In this document: positions 1-5,037 of the stretch, one piece after another
How positions within the stretch are numbered: position 1 is the first letter of the stretch
Layout of the letters: each line of letters opens with the position of its first letter
Assembly (NCBI GenBank): GCA_036985935.1
Contig: BTQP01000119.1
Span: 1 to 5,852 of the forward strand
Source of the DNA: JAMBLL01 sp036985935
Lineage (GTDB): Bacteria; Actinomycetota; Acidimicrobiia; Spongiisociales; UBA5794
Length of the DNA: 5,852 bases
Reading direction: 5' to 3'
The notes under the pieces: model-generated
Databases searched by the model: none
What the model was told of the DNA's origin: nothing
What the model saw: the letters and a program-made list of their open reading frames with translations, nothing else
Translations under genes and position numbers: made by a program

Positions 1-21
1 AGCCGAGCAGTACGCTCTACG

Positions 22-69
22 GTCAGTGAGCGAAGCGAACGTACCGTCAGCGAGCGCAGCGAGCGGTCC
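22..69. repeat. Two-copy 24-bp tandem repeat
   Basis: Bases 22-45 and 46-69 are adjacent 24-bp units that agree at 19 of 24 positions. Both follow the pattern GTCAG-Y-GAGCG-M-AGCGA-R-CG and end in CC. The array ends 5 bases before the stop codon of the minus-strand HTH gene, so it would lie in that gene's 3' untranslated region. It does not fold into an obvious hairpin. GC-rich GAGCG/AGCGAG-type repeats are common between genes in high-GC genomes, so this may be one copy of a dispersed family. Its function is unknown, and the rest of bases 1-74 shows nothing else recognisable. Confidence 0.6.
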
Positions 70-74
70 TTCTT

Positions 75-656
75 CTACCCTGTCTCGAACGAGTTCCAGA
101 CGTCGGCAAGGGCTGAAGCCAGCTCGCCAAGCGCCCAGACCAGGATGACCAGCATCGCGATGAGTGCGACAGCCGTGAGGATTCCTCGTGCCCAACCGAT
201 CCAGGAATCCTTCTGACCGAACACGGCATGTTTCAGGTCCGCGACGATGCTGCGGCCGGGTGCATCGTTGGCCAGATCCGGCGATGGCGACGCGGAGCCG
301 GAGTCCACAATGGGAACCTTCAGGGCGACGTCCTCGATCGTCGTGTGTCGTCCATCCAGCTCGAGCTGCTCTGACTCTCGATCTTGCGGCTCGATCTGGG
401 ATGGTCGCAGTTCACTCAATGAGGACTCGTCGAGGTCAAGTACACGAGCGAGTTCCGGCACTATCCCAATAGCGGGAGCCACCTCGCCGCGTTCCCACCG
501 ACGCACCGACGACGATGACCTTCCAACCGCGGATGCGAGCTGACCGAGTGACATCCCCTGTTTGAGACGAGACTCACGTATGAGCATGCCGAGTTCCTGT
601 GCACCATCCATTGAATGCAGGATATCGCTGTTTTGCGAATCCGCCGCGACCGGCAT
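75..656 (-). CDS. XRE-type HTH protein with a C-terminal membrane segment
   Basis: This is a 193-residue protein, probably a membrane-tethered DNA-binding regulator. Residues about 21-82 form a helix-turn-helix of the HTH_3/XRE type, with the recognition unit near residues 36-57 (SLGQLAS...SSSSVRRWERG). An acidic, low-complexity linker (about 85-140) follows, rich in Ser, Pro and Asp. Residues about 156-177 are a single strongly hydrophobic helix (ILTAVALIAMLVILVWALG), leaving only about 16 residues beyond it. This predicts a cytoplasmic HTH with a tail anchor. RodZ has a similar HTH-then-membrane order but a large outer domain, which is absent here. Neither possible start has a Shine-Dalgarno sequence. 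The Met at residue 16 (base 611) is a serious alternative: a TATCCT -10-like hexamer at 624-619 lies 7 nt before it, as expected for a leaderless mRNA. The gene diverges from the acyl-CoA ligase, so it could regulate that gene or itself. Target and ligand cannot be read from the sequence. Confidence 0.8.
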   Translation of the reverse strand: MPVAADSQNSDILHSMDGAQELGMLIRESRLKQGMSLGQLASAVGRSSSSVRRWERGEVAPAIGIVPELARVLDLDESSLSELRPSQIEPQDRESEQLELDGRHTTIEDVALKVPIVDSGSASPSPDLANDAPGRSIVADLKHAVFGQKDSWIGWARGILTAVALIAMLVILVWALGELASALADVWNSFETG

Positions 657-660
657 CGTC

Positions 661-666
661 TAATGT
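661..666 (+). promoter_or_regulatory. Possible -10 element for the acyl-CoA synthetase gene
   Basis: TAATGT at 661-666 fits the TANNNT -10 pattern and stands 24 bases before the ATG at 691, leaving a leader of roughly 15-18 nt. A purine-rich AAAGGGA (680-686) just upstream of the ATG is the likely ribosome binding site. No -35 hexamer is visible at 16-18 bp spacing. The element lies directly in front of the longest start of the divergent HTH gene, so the two promoters would overlap or be very close. Confidence 0.35.
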
Positions 667-690
667 TCGGCCCGAGACGAAAGGGACCCC

Positions 691-2505
691 ATGGCCACCG
701 AAATCGCGACCCTCGTAGAACTGTATTCGAACAGCGTCACTTCGTACGCGGACAACCAACTTTTCGGCGAAAGAGGGCCCGATGGCGACTGGAAGTGGAT
801 GTCCTACGCCGAGTTCGGCGACGCTATCGCCAAGGCTCGAGGAGGTCTCGCCTCACTTGGTGTTGAAAGTGGCGACCGTGTCGCGATCATCTCGGACAAC
901 CGGACGGAGTGGGCGGTTGGCGCGTACGGTGCGTATTCGCTTGGTGCGGCGTGGGTTCCGATGTACGAGGCCCAGACGCAGAAGGATTGGAAGTACATCC
1001 TCGAGGATGCTGGAGCCAAGGTCCTGTTCGCCGCGACCGACGGTATCAGGGCCCAAATTGAGGAGATCCAATCAGAGCTGCCAGAGCTCAAGGCGATCAT
1101 CGTCATCGACGATCCCGCCGGCGGAAATTCGATCGACTACACAGAACTTCTCGCGAGGGGCGCTGCGAACCCGGTACCCGTTTCAGATGTGAAAGGGTCC
1201 GATCTGGCGGGTCTGATATATACGTCTGGTACCACGGGGAATCCGAAGGGAGTTCAGCTCTCACACAGCAACTTTGCGTCGAACATCAACGCGCTGTCGG
1301 TGATATTCCCGCTCGAGCAGGACGACCGATCCGCATCCTTCCTCCCGTGGGCCCACTCGTTCGGTCAGACGGTGGAACTCCATGCGTTGATCTTCTTCGG
1401 AGCATCAACCGGTCTCACGTCCGCAAAGACGCTCACCAGGGACATGCCCGAGATCAAACCGACGATCCTCGTATCGGTCCCAACGGTCTTCAACAAGGTG
1501 TACGACGGCATTCAGAAGATGATGGAGGCAAAGGGCGGAGTTACGAAGAAGCTGTTCGATGCGGCCATATCGAATGCACGCAAACGTGAACAGTTGGCGA
1601 AACAGGGCAAACACAGCCGGTGGATCGACATCCAGCACGACCTGTTCGACAAGATCGTGTTCACGAAGGTTCGCGATGCGTTTGGTGGCCGCCTGAAGTA
1701 CGCCTTCTCCGGCGGAGCGGCGATCTCCACTGAAGTAGCCGAATTCATATCGGCGGTCGGAATCACGGTGTACGAGGGATATGGGCTCACCGAAACAAGC
1801 CCGATCGTCACATGCAACATCAAGGGTGCCCGCCGCGTCGGGTCTGTCGGAAGAGCGATTCCCGAAGTGACCGTTGAGATCGACACGGACATCACCGGGG
1901 ACAACGAGGTCGGTGAGATCGTCGTGCACGGGCCGAACGTCATGATGGGCTACTACCACCTCCCCGAAGAGGACGATGCGGTGTTCACCCCGACCCATGG
2001 GTTCCGTACCGGTGACCTCGGTCACGTTGATGACGACGGCTACTTGTTCATCCGGGGCCGCATCAAAGAGCAGTACAAACTCGAAAACGGGAAGTACGTT
2101 GTCCCATCCCCGATTGAGGAACAGCTCACACTTTCGGGATACGTCAGCCAGGTCATGGTGTACGGCGAGCAGCGCCCGTACAACGTCGCCGTTGTGGTGC
2201 CGGACTTCGAGTACCTCAACAAGTGGGCCAAAGAGAAGAACCTCGGCACCGCAGACGTCGACGCACTGCTCGCTGACCCACAGGTCACCGAACTGTTCAA
2301 AACGGAGATCAACCGGGCGCAGAGCTCCATCAAACACTACGAACGTGTACGGGACTTCGTTCTCGCAAACGAGGAGTTCACACCTGAAAACGGCATGCTG
2401 ACCCCGTCGCTCAAGATCAAACGCCGTGCCGTGATGGCGAAACTCGGCGACCAGATCGACGGCATGTACACCGACGCCGACCCCCTCATCGGACGCAGCG
2501 AGTAA
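691..2505 (+). CDS. Long-chain fatty-acid--CoA ligase (FadD15-like, AMP-forming)
   Basis: This is a 604-residue ANL-superfamily enzyme. It activates a long-chain fatty acid with ATP to an acyl-adenylate and transfers it to CoA, feeding beta-oxidation or lipid synthesis from the cytoplasmic face of the membrane. The ATP/AMP-binding P-loop YTSGTTGNPKG is at 177-187, and the adenine/AMP motif YGLTETS is at 364-370. GFRTGDLG (437-444) contains the ribose-binding Asp442. The hinge region GRIKE is at 456-460, followed by the long-chain-type KLENGKYVVPSPIEE. Lys575 in LTPSLKIKRR (570-579) aligns with the C-terminal catalytic Lys. The length and the ENGKYV and LTPSLK motifs match the FadD15/eukaryotic ACSL-like branch rather than E. 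coli FadD. The ATG at 691 is supported by AAAGGGA five bases upstream. All core motifs are present, so it should be active. Chain-length preference cannot be read. It stands alone, divergent from the HTH gene. Confidence 0.95.
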   Translation: MATEIATLVELYSNSVTSYADNQLFGERGPDGDWKWMSYAEFGDAIAKARGGLASLGVESGDRVAIISDNRTEWAVGAYGAYSLGAAWVPMYEAQTQKDWKYILEDAGAKVLFAATDGIRAQIEEIQSELPELKAIIVIDDPAGGNSIDYTELLARGAANPVPVSDVKGSDLAGLIYTSGTTGNPKGVQLSHSNFASNINALSVIFPLEQDDRSASFLPWAHSFGQTVELHALIFFGASTGLTSAKTLTRDMPEIKPTILVSVPTVFNKVYDGIQKMMEAKGGVTKKLFDAAISNARKREQLAKQGKHSRWIDIQHDLFDKIVFTKVRDAFGGRLKYAFSGGAAISTEVAEFISAVGITVYEGYGLTETSPIVTCNIKGARRVGSVGRAIPEVTVEIDTDITGDNEVGEIVVHGPNVMMGYYHLPEEDDAVFTPTHGFRTGDLGHVDDDGYLFIRGRIKEQYKLENGKYVVPSPIEEQLTLSGYVSQVMVYGEQRPYNVAVVVPDFEYLNKWAKEKNLGTADVDALLADPQVTELFKTEINRAQSSIKHYERVRDFVLANEEFTPENGMLTPSLKIKRRAVMAKLGDQIDGMYTDADPLIGRSE

Positions 2506-2519
2506 CCACATCCCGATTC

Positions 2520-2571
2520 GGCTTTTAGCGTCCAAACGCGCCGTATGTGGCGCGTTTGGACGCTAGAAGCC
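2520..2571. terminator. Very long hairpin between convergent fatty-acyl-CoA ligase and selC
   Basis: Bases 2520-2542 pair with 2549-2571 to give a 23-bp stem with one imperfect position (2525/2566, a U-G wobble in plus-strand RNA) and a 6-base loop at 2543-2548. The inner 17 bp are perfect. It sits 14 bases after the ligase stop codon and 2 bases beyond the CCA end of the oppositely oriented selC, the natural place for a bidirectional terminator. Neither strand has a T-tract after the stem, so it is not a classic intrinsic terminator. Many actinobacterial terminators also lack a U-tract. An operator or a palindromic repeat element cannot be excluded. Confidence 0.6.
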
Positions 2572-2573
2572 TG

Positions 2574-2668
2574 TGGCGGAGGCGGACGGGAATCGAACCC
2601 GCCAGGGAACTCTCGCCCCCTCATCGGATTTGAAGTCCGTGACGTCCACCAGGCACGCAGTCGCCTCC
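2574..2668 (-). tRNA. selC: tRNA-Sec (UCA anticodon), with encoded CCA
   Basis: This selenocysteine tRNA decodes UGA with the help of SelB and a SECIS hairpin. The anticodon loop CTTCAAA (2635-2629) carries TCA at 2633-2631. The gene is 95 nt including CCA (2576-2574), the same length as E. coli selC. The tRNA-Sec hallmarks are present: an 8-nt acceptor arm (2668-2661 with 2585-2578), a long D-stem closing a 4-nt TGGT loop (2658-2642), and a long variable arm of 7 bp with a GAGA loop (2621-2604). The T-arm is GCGGG-TTCGATT-CCCGT (2602-2586), whose final G-T pair is also seen in E. coli. Irregularities are A-C at the eighth acceptor pair, one unpaired G in the D-stem, and A-A at the base of the anticodon stem. 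It lies 28 nt downstream of the DUF2252 stop on the same strand, with no visible promoter of its own. Confidence 0.9.
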
Positions 2669-2696
2669 ACGACCGAGGGTACCTCCGGAACAGGCC

Positions 2697-4058
2697 CTAG
2701 CCAGGCGTGGAGACCTCCCCGACCTTGCTGAGAAAGGCTTCGTAGTCCGTCTGGTTCTGTCTCGCGTACGCGAGAGAGAATTCTGTGACGGCATCGGCAA
2801 AGTTGTCATTGGATCCGATGTATCCCGAGATCTCTGCAGGATCCCCACCGCGGGCGTGTGCATGTGCGAGTACCGCACCACACACATTCGCATATTTCGC
2901 CATGTCGTCGGGGTCGAACTTGTCGATTCGCGGGGACGCCTTCATGTCTTTGTATTGGCGGACGTAGTAGTGGTGCCCTGACGCGTTCGACGTCCACCCG
3001 AGCAGGATGTCGCTCGTTGTCTGCATGAGTCGCTGGCCCTGGACGACACGCTCGCCGTCATGGTCGTAGGGTGAGTCGCCGAATTCATCTTCAAGCACGG
3101 ACCGTCCGGCTTCCTTGATCTGAAGAAACAACACATCCTCTTGACCGTTGCCCTCGAGCAGGGCGATGAAGCACCTCGTCCCGACACTTCCAACACCGAC
3201 GACCTTGAGAGCGATATCAACCACCCGGAATCGCGAAATCAGGTTCCGGATCGCCGGCTCAATCGACTCGACATAACTCGCAAACATGCCTCGTACAGCC
3301 GCTTCTCCTTCCTCGATGCTGAAGGGAAACTCCATTGCTCGCATCGGTACCACGAACGGCGGATCGTCGATGATTCGGTACTGTCCGTCGACACGTTCAG
3401 CTAGCTTGCCAAGTACGTGCTGGCTGTCCTTCTTCGATGCCTTGCGAGCACCCTTTTCAACGCGACGGAGGTCGCGCGAGCGTCCCTCAGCGCGGATGCG
3501 ATCGAGAACGTCTTCGGTGGCGACCTGGGCGTACCAGGTCTCGAGAGCAGGACTGGATGCGAATTTTGCCATCGCCTGCTGATAACCCCTGACAGCCTCG
3601 CGAGCAGCCTTGCGCTGTGACTTGGTGTCGAAAGCGTTGTCCTGACTCCCGATGACAAACGAAGCGCAGAGCCGTTTCAGGTCCCATTCCCACGCTCCCC
3701 TGAGCGTCTCATCGAAATCGTTCGCATCGAACACGAGAGCTCGTTCGGGTGATCCGTACCACCCGAAATTCGAAAGATGGGCATCGCCACTCGCCTGAAC
3801 GAGGATTCCGGTGCGTGGTGTCCTGGCGAGGTCGGTTGCCATCAGCAGCGCCCCGGCCCTATAGAAGGCAAAGGCGCTCTCTGCCATGCGCTGTCGACGT
3901 ACCGGCAATAGCGACTCGATCCGGCCTTGCTCCTGAGACAACACGAGCTCGACCGCATCAACAGAACTATCCCTCGTGAACTCAGCATGCGATGAGCGCG
4001 GTACCTGCTCTCGCAGCGCCCTGCCCGATTCGCGTCGATCTTTCACTGTCGGCAGCAC
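2697..4058 (-). CDS. DUF2252 family protein (COG4320), function unknown
   Basis: This is a 453-residue soluble protein covering the full length of DUF2252, a family common in actinobacteria with no established reaction. Family signatures are GDAHLSNFG (about residues 91-99), FDANDFDE (110-117), WDLKRL (125-130), VGVGSVGTRCF (287-297), FLQIKEA (311-317) and LAHAHARGGD (397-406). The GDAH...N and DFDE motifs resemble the catalytic loop and metal-binding Asp of aminoglycoside phosphotransferase/choline-kinase folds. A kinase-like ATP-using role is therefore an inference, not a demonstrated activity. The reading frame stays open to a TTG at 4109, but GTG 4058 is chosen for three reasons: GGAGGA (4067-4062) lies just before it, the family-like sequence begins here (RRESGRALREQVPRS), and a plausible promoter overlaps the longer N-terminus. 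GTG 4046 is a further alternative. selC follows 28 nt downstream, so one transcript may carry both. There are no membrane segments or signal peptide. Confidence 0.88.
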   Translation of the reverse strand: MLPTVKDRRESGRALREQVPRSSHAEFTRDSSVDAVELVLSQEQGRIESLLPVRRQRMAESAFAFYRAGALLMATDLARTPRTGILVQASGDAHLSNFGWYGSPERALVFDANDFDETLRGAWEWDLKRLCASFVIGSQDNAFDTKSQRKAAREAVRGYQQAMAKFASSPALETWYAQVATEDVLDRIRAEGRSRDLRRVEKGARKASKKDSQHVLGKLAERVDGQYRIIDDPPFVVPMRAMEFPFSIEEGEAAVRGMFASYVESIEPAIRNLISRFRVVDIALKVVGVGSVGTRCFIALLEGNGQEDVLFLQIKEAGRSVLEDEFGDSPYDHDGERVVQGQRLMQTTSDILLGWTSNASGHHYYVRQYKDMKASPRIDKFDPDDMAKYANVCGAVLAHAHARGGDPAEISGYIGSNDNFADAVTEFSLAYARQNQTDYEAFLSKVGEVSTPG

Positions 4059-4061
4059 GAC

Positions 4062-4067
4062 TCCTCC
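4062..4067 (-). promoter_or_regulatory. Shine-Dalgarno site that fixes the DUF2252 start
   Basis: GGAGGA on the minus strand (4067-4062) is the only strong ribosome binding sequence in the 5' part of this reading frame. It precedes the GTG at 4058 by 3-4 bases, slightly short spacing, and the GTG at 4046 by 15. In the longer TTG-initiated version this sequence would be coding (a Gly-Gly pair). Confidence 0.55.
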
Positions 4068-4080
4068 AACTCGGAGCCGC

Positions 4081-4109
4081 AGTATGACCCATCGCAAACG
4101 TGTACGCAA
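4081..4109 (-). promoter_or_regulatory. Possible promoter for DUF2252 (and selC)
   Basis: On the minus strand, TTGCGT (4109-4104) and CATACT (4086-4081) are separated by exactly 17 bases, a sigma-70-like arrangement with weak hexamers (3/6 and 4/6 matches). It would start RNA near 4074, leaving about 16 nt before the GTG at 4058, with GGAGGA in between. The TTG of the longest ORF is part of the proposed -35, which argues against it as a start codon. Confidence 0.4.
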
Positions 4110-4116
4110 AGAGTCC

Positions 4117-4144
4117 TCGAAACGCTTTCACAGCTCGCTATCCT
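4117..4144 (+). promoter_or_regulatory. Possible promoter for the ferredoxin gene
   Basis: TCGAAA (4117-4122) and TATCCT (4139-4144) are spaced by 16 bases. The -10 fits TANNNT and lies about 29 bases before the ATG at 4173. The same TATCCT hexamer occurs before the inner start of the HTH gene. Matches are modest, so this is only a candidate. Confidence 0.3.
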
Positions 4145-4172
4145 CGCACGAAGCTTCCAACCGAGGAAAGAC

Positions 4173-4481
4173 ATGGCTGACGCATCATTGATGGTCTGGA
4201 TCGATCAGGATCTGTGCACGGGAGACGGCATCTGCGAGGAGATCGCTCCTGACGTGTTCCACGCCCGCGACGACGGTTTGTGGGTTGTGAAGGAGACGGC
4301 AGCCCACTGGGGATCCGACATCCTCTTCGACGGAGAGCAGGGTCCCGACGGGTCGCGCGGTGTAGCCCGCGTCCCCGAATCCCAGCTCGATGAAGTGATC
4401 GAGGCCGCGGAAGAGTGCCCAGGCGAATGCATCATGATCGAACCCTTCGACCAGGACGTGTTCTCCAAGCGCGGGGCATAA
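4173..4481 (+). CDS. Small ferredoxin, single Fe-S cluster, Cys-x2-Asp-x2-Cys type
   Basis: This is a 102-residue acidic electron carrier of the monocluster [3Fe-4S]/[4Fe-4S] ferredoxin type. The N-terminal motif is IDQDLCTGDGICEEIAPDVF: Cys15 and Cys21 are ligands, and Asp18 stands where standard [4Fe-4S] ferredoxins have the second Cys. The remaining ligand is Cys82 in AEECPGECI, followed by Pro as usual. Cys86 is an extra Cys where Ala is typical. The layout is close to Pyrococcus furiosus ferredoxin, whose Asp14 binds a [4Fe-4S] cluster, although the disulfide partner found there is missing (Ala25 here). In actinobacteria such proteins often donate electrons to cytochrome P450s, but no P450 or reductase is nearby. 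About 30 extra residues (roughly 42-72) separate the two halves compared with minimal forms. GAGG at 4163-4166, six bases before the ATG, supports this start. The gene is monocistronic and divergent from DUF2252. Confidence 0.9.
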   Translation: MADASLMVWIDQDLCTGDGICEEIAPDVFHARDDGLWVVKETAAHWGSDILFDGEQGPDGSRGVARVPESQLDEVIEAAEECPGECIMIEPFDQDVFSKRGA

Positions 4482-4488
4482 CACCCCG
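4472..4488 (+). terminator. Weak hairpin over the ferredoxin stop codon
   Basis: CGGGG (4472-4476) and CCCCG (4484-4488) can pair around a 7-base loop that includes the TAA stop. It has only 5 bp and no T-tract. It lies in the 27-bp gap region between convergent genes and is the only candidate terminator there. Confidence 0.25.
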
Positions 4489-4508
4489 AACCAATGAACA
4501 CTCGCGGC

Positions 4509-4940
4509 TCAGCCGACGATGTAGCTCTCCAGCTGCTCGATCATGAACTGCTGATCCTCGATCACGCTGCGCACGACATCGCCGATCGAGATCACGCCGA
4601 CGAGTGTTTCGTCATCCATGACCGGTAGATGCCTGATCCTTCGATCGGTCATCAGTTGCATGCAATCTCCGACGGTATCTGAGCGCGATACCGTGACTGG
4701 ATCGGGCGTCATGATCTCTGACACCAGCGTTTCGCGCGATCCCCGGTCGAGAAGGATGATCTTCCTGGCGTAGTCTCGCTCCGACATGATGCCGACGAGC
4801 GCACCGTCGGATGTCACGACCAATGCACCGACGTTCTTGTCTGCCATTTCTTCGAGGGCTTCGTACACGGAAATGCCCGCATCGATTGCCCACACGTCGC
4901 GGCCTTTGGCGTCGATGATGTTGCCTACGTTCTTCTGCAT
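4509..4940 (-). CDS. Protein with a CBS-domain pair (Bateman module)
   Basis: This is a 143-residue stand-alone CBS-pair protein. Such modules bind adenosine nucleotides (AMP, ATP, sometimes NADH or S-adenosylmethionine) and act as energy or ligand sensors. CBS1 covers about residues 14-62 and ends in LVGIMSERDYARK. CBS2 covers about 75-132, with EIMTPDPVTV at its start, RRIRHLPVMDD in the middle and LVGVISIGDVV at its end. The GIMSERDYA and GVISIGDVV strands each end in the Asp that usually contacts the nucleotide ribose. There is no catalytic domain, signal peptide or membrane helix, so the partner is unknown. The frame is open to 4988, but the ATG at 4940 is chosen because AGGAGG (4950-4945) precedes it by 4 bases. 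The stop is TGA. The gene is convergent with ferredoxin and divergent from the cyclodeaminase-family gene across 97 bp. Confidence 0.92.
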   Translation of the reverse strand: MQKNVGNIIDAKGRDVWAIDAGISVYEALEEMADKNVGALVVTSDGALVGIMSERDYARKIILLDRGSRETLVSEIMTPDPVTVSRSDTVGDCMQLMTDRRIRHLPVMDDETLVGVISIGDVVRSVIEDQQFMIEQLESYIVG

Positions 4941-4944
4941 AGCT

Positions 4945-4950
4945 CCTCCT
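4945..4950 (-). promoter_or_regulatory. Strong Shine-Dalgarno site that fixes the CBS protein start
   Basis: AGGAGG on the minus strand (4950-4945) is a perfect anti-16S match, 4 bases before the ATG at 4940. It rejects the 16-residue N-terminal extension of the longest reading frame, where this sequence would be coding. Confidence 0.75.
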
Positions 4951-4956
4951 TGCATA

Positions 4957-4988
4957 AACATACCAACTGCGACGCCGACGTGCGTCAA
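4957..4988 (-). promoter_or_regulatory. Possible promoter for the CBS protein gene
   Basis: On the minus strand, TTGACG (4988-4983) is a good -35 match, and TATGTT (4962-4957) fits TANNNT but is 20 bases away, longer than the usual 16-18. It would give a very short leader before the ATG at 4940. Only a candidate. On the plus strand, TACGAT at 4990-4995 could be the -10 of the divergent gene, with no clear -35. Confidence 0.3.
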
Positions 4989-5037
4989 CTACGATGCCGC
5001 GCGCAGACCACATCGAAGATTCCGGGGAACCAAACAG

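Noticed and set aside
22..69. Resemblance to the GC-rich sequence flanking ColE1/pUC origins
   Set aside because: Only short CTCGCTGCGCTCG-like words are shared. The unit structure is a 24-bp tandem repeat, and no replication RNA or other plasmid feature is present.
1405..2535. 376-codon open frame on the minus strand opposite the acyl-CoA synthetase
   Set aside because: It is a shadow frame of a GC-rich gene. The plus-strand protein carries all ligase motifs in order, and the antisense translation shows no recognisable domain and no ribosome binding site.
2506..2571. Long hairpin after the ligase stop as a SECIS element for a selenoprotein
   Set aside because: The ligase ends in TAA, not TGA. 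A bacterial SECIS must follow an in-frame UGA directly, and the hairpin's position fits a terminator between convergent units.
2574..2668. tRNA-Ser reading of the long-variable-arm tRNA
   Set aside because: The loop is CTTCAAA, giving anticodon TCA. tRNA-Ser would need TGA, GGA, CGA or GCT here, and the 4-nt D-loop and 95-nt length fit Sec.
4059..4109. 17-residue N-terminal extension of DUF2252 from a TTG at 4109
   Set aside because: It lacks a ribosome binding site, overlaps a plausible -35/-10 pair and is unlike the family N-terminus; GGAGGA supports the GTG at 4058.
4485..4511. TGA stop of the CBS gene as a selenocysteine codon, given selC nearby
   Set aside because: The protein is full length for a CBS pair at this stop, and the read-through sequence runs straight into the opposite ferredoxin gene with no family similarity.
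4941..4988. 16-residue N-terminal extension of the CBS protein
   Set aside because: A perfect AGGAGG four bases before the ATG at 4940 marks the true start, and the extension would translate through it.
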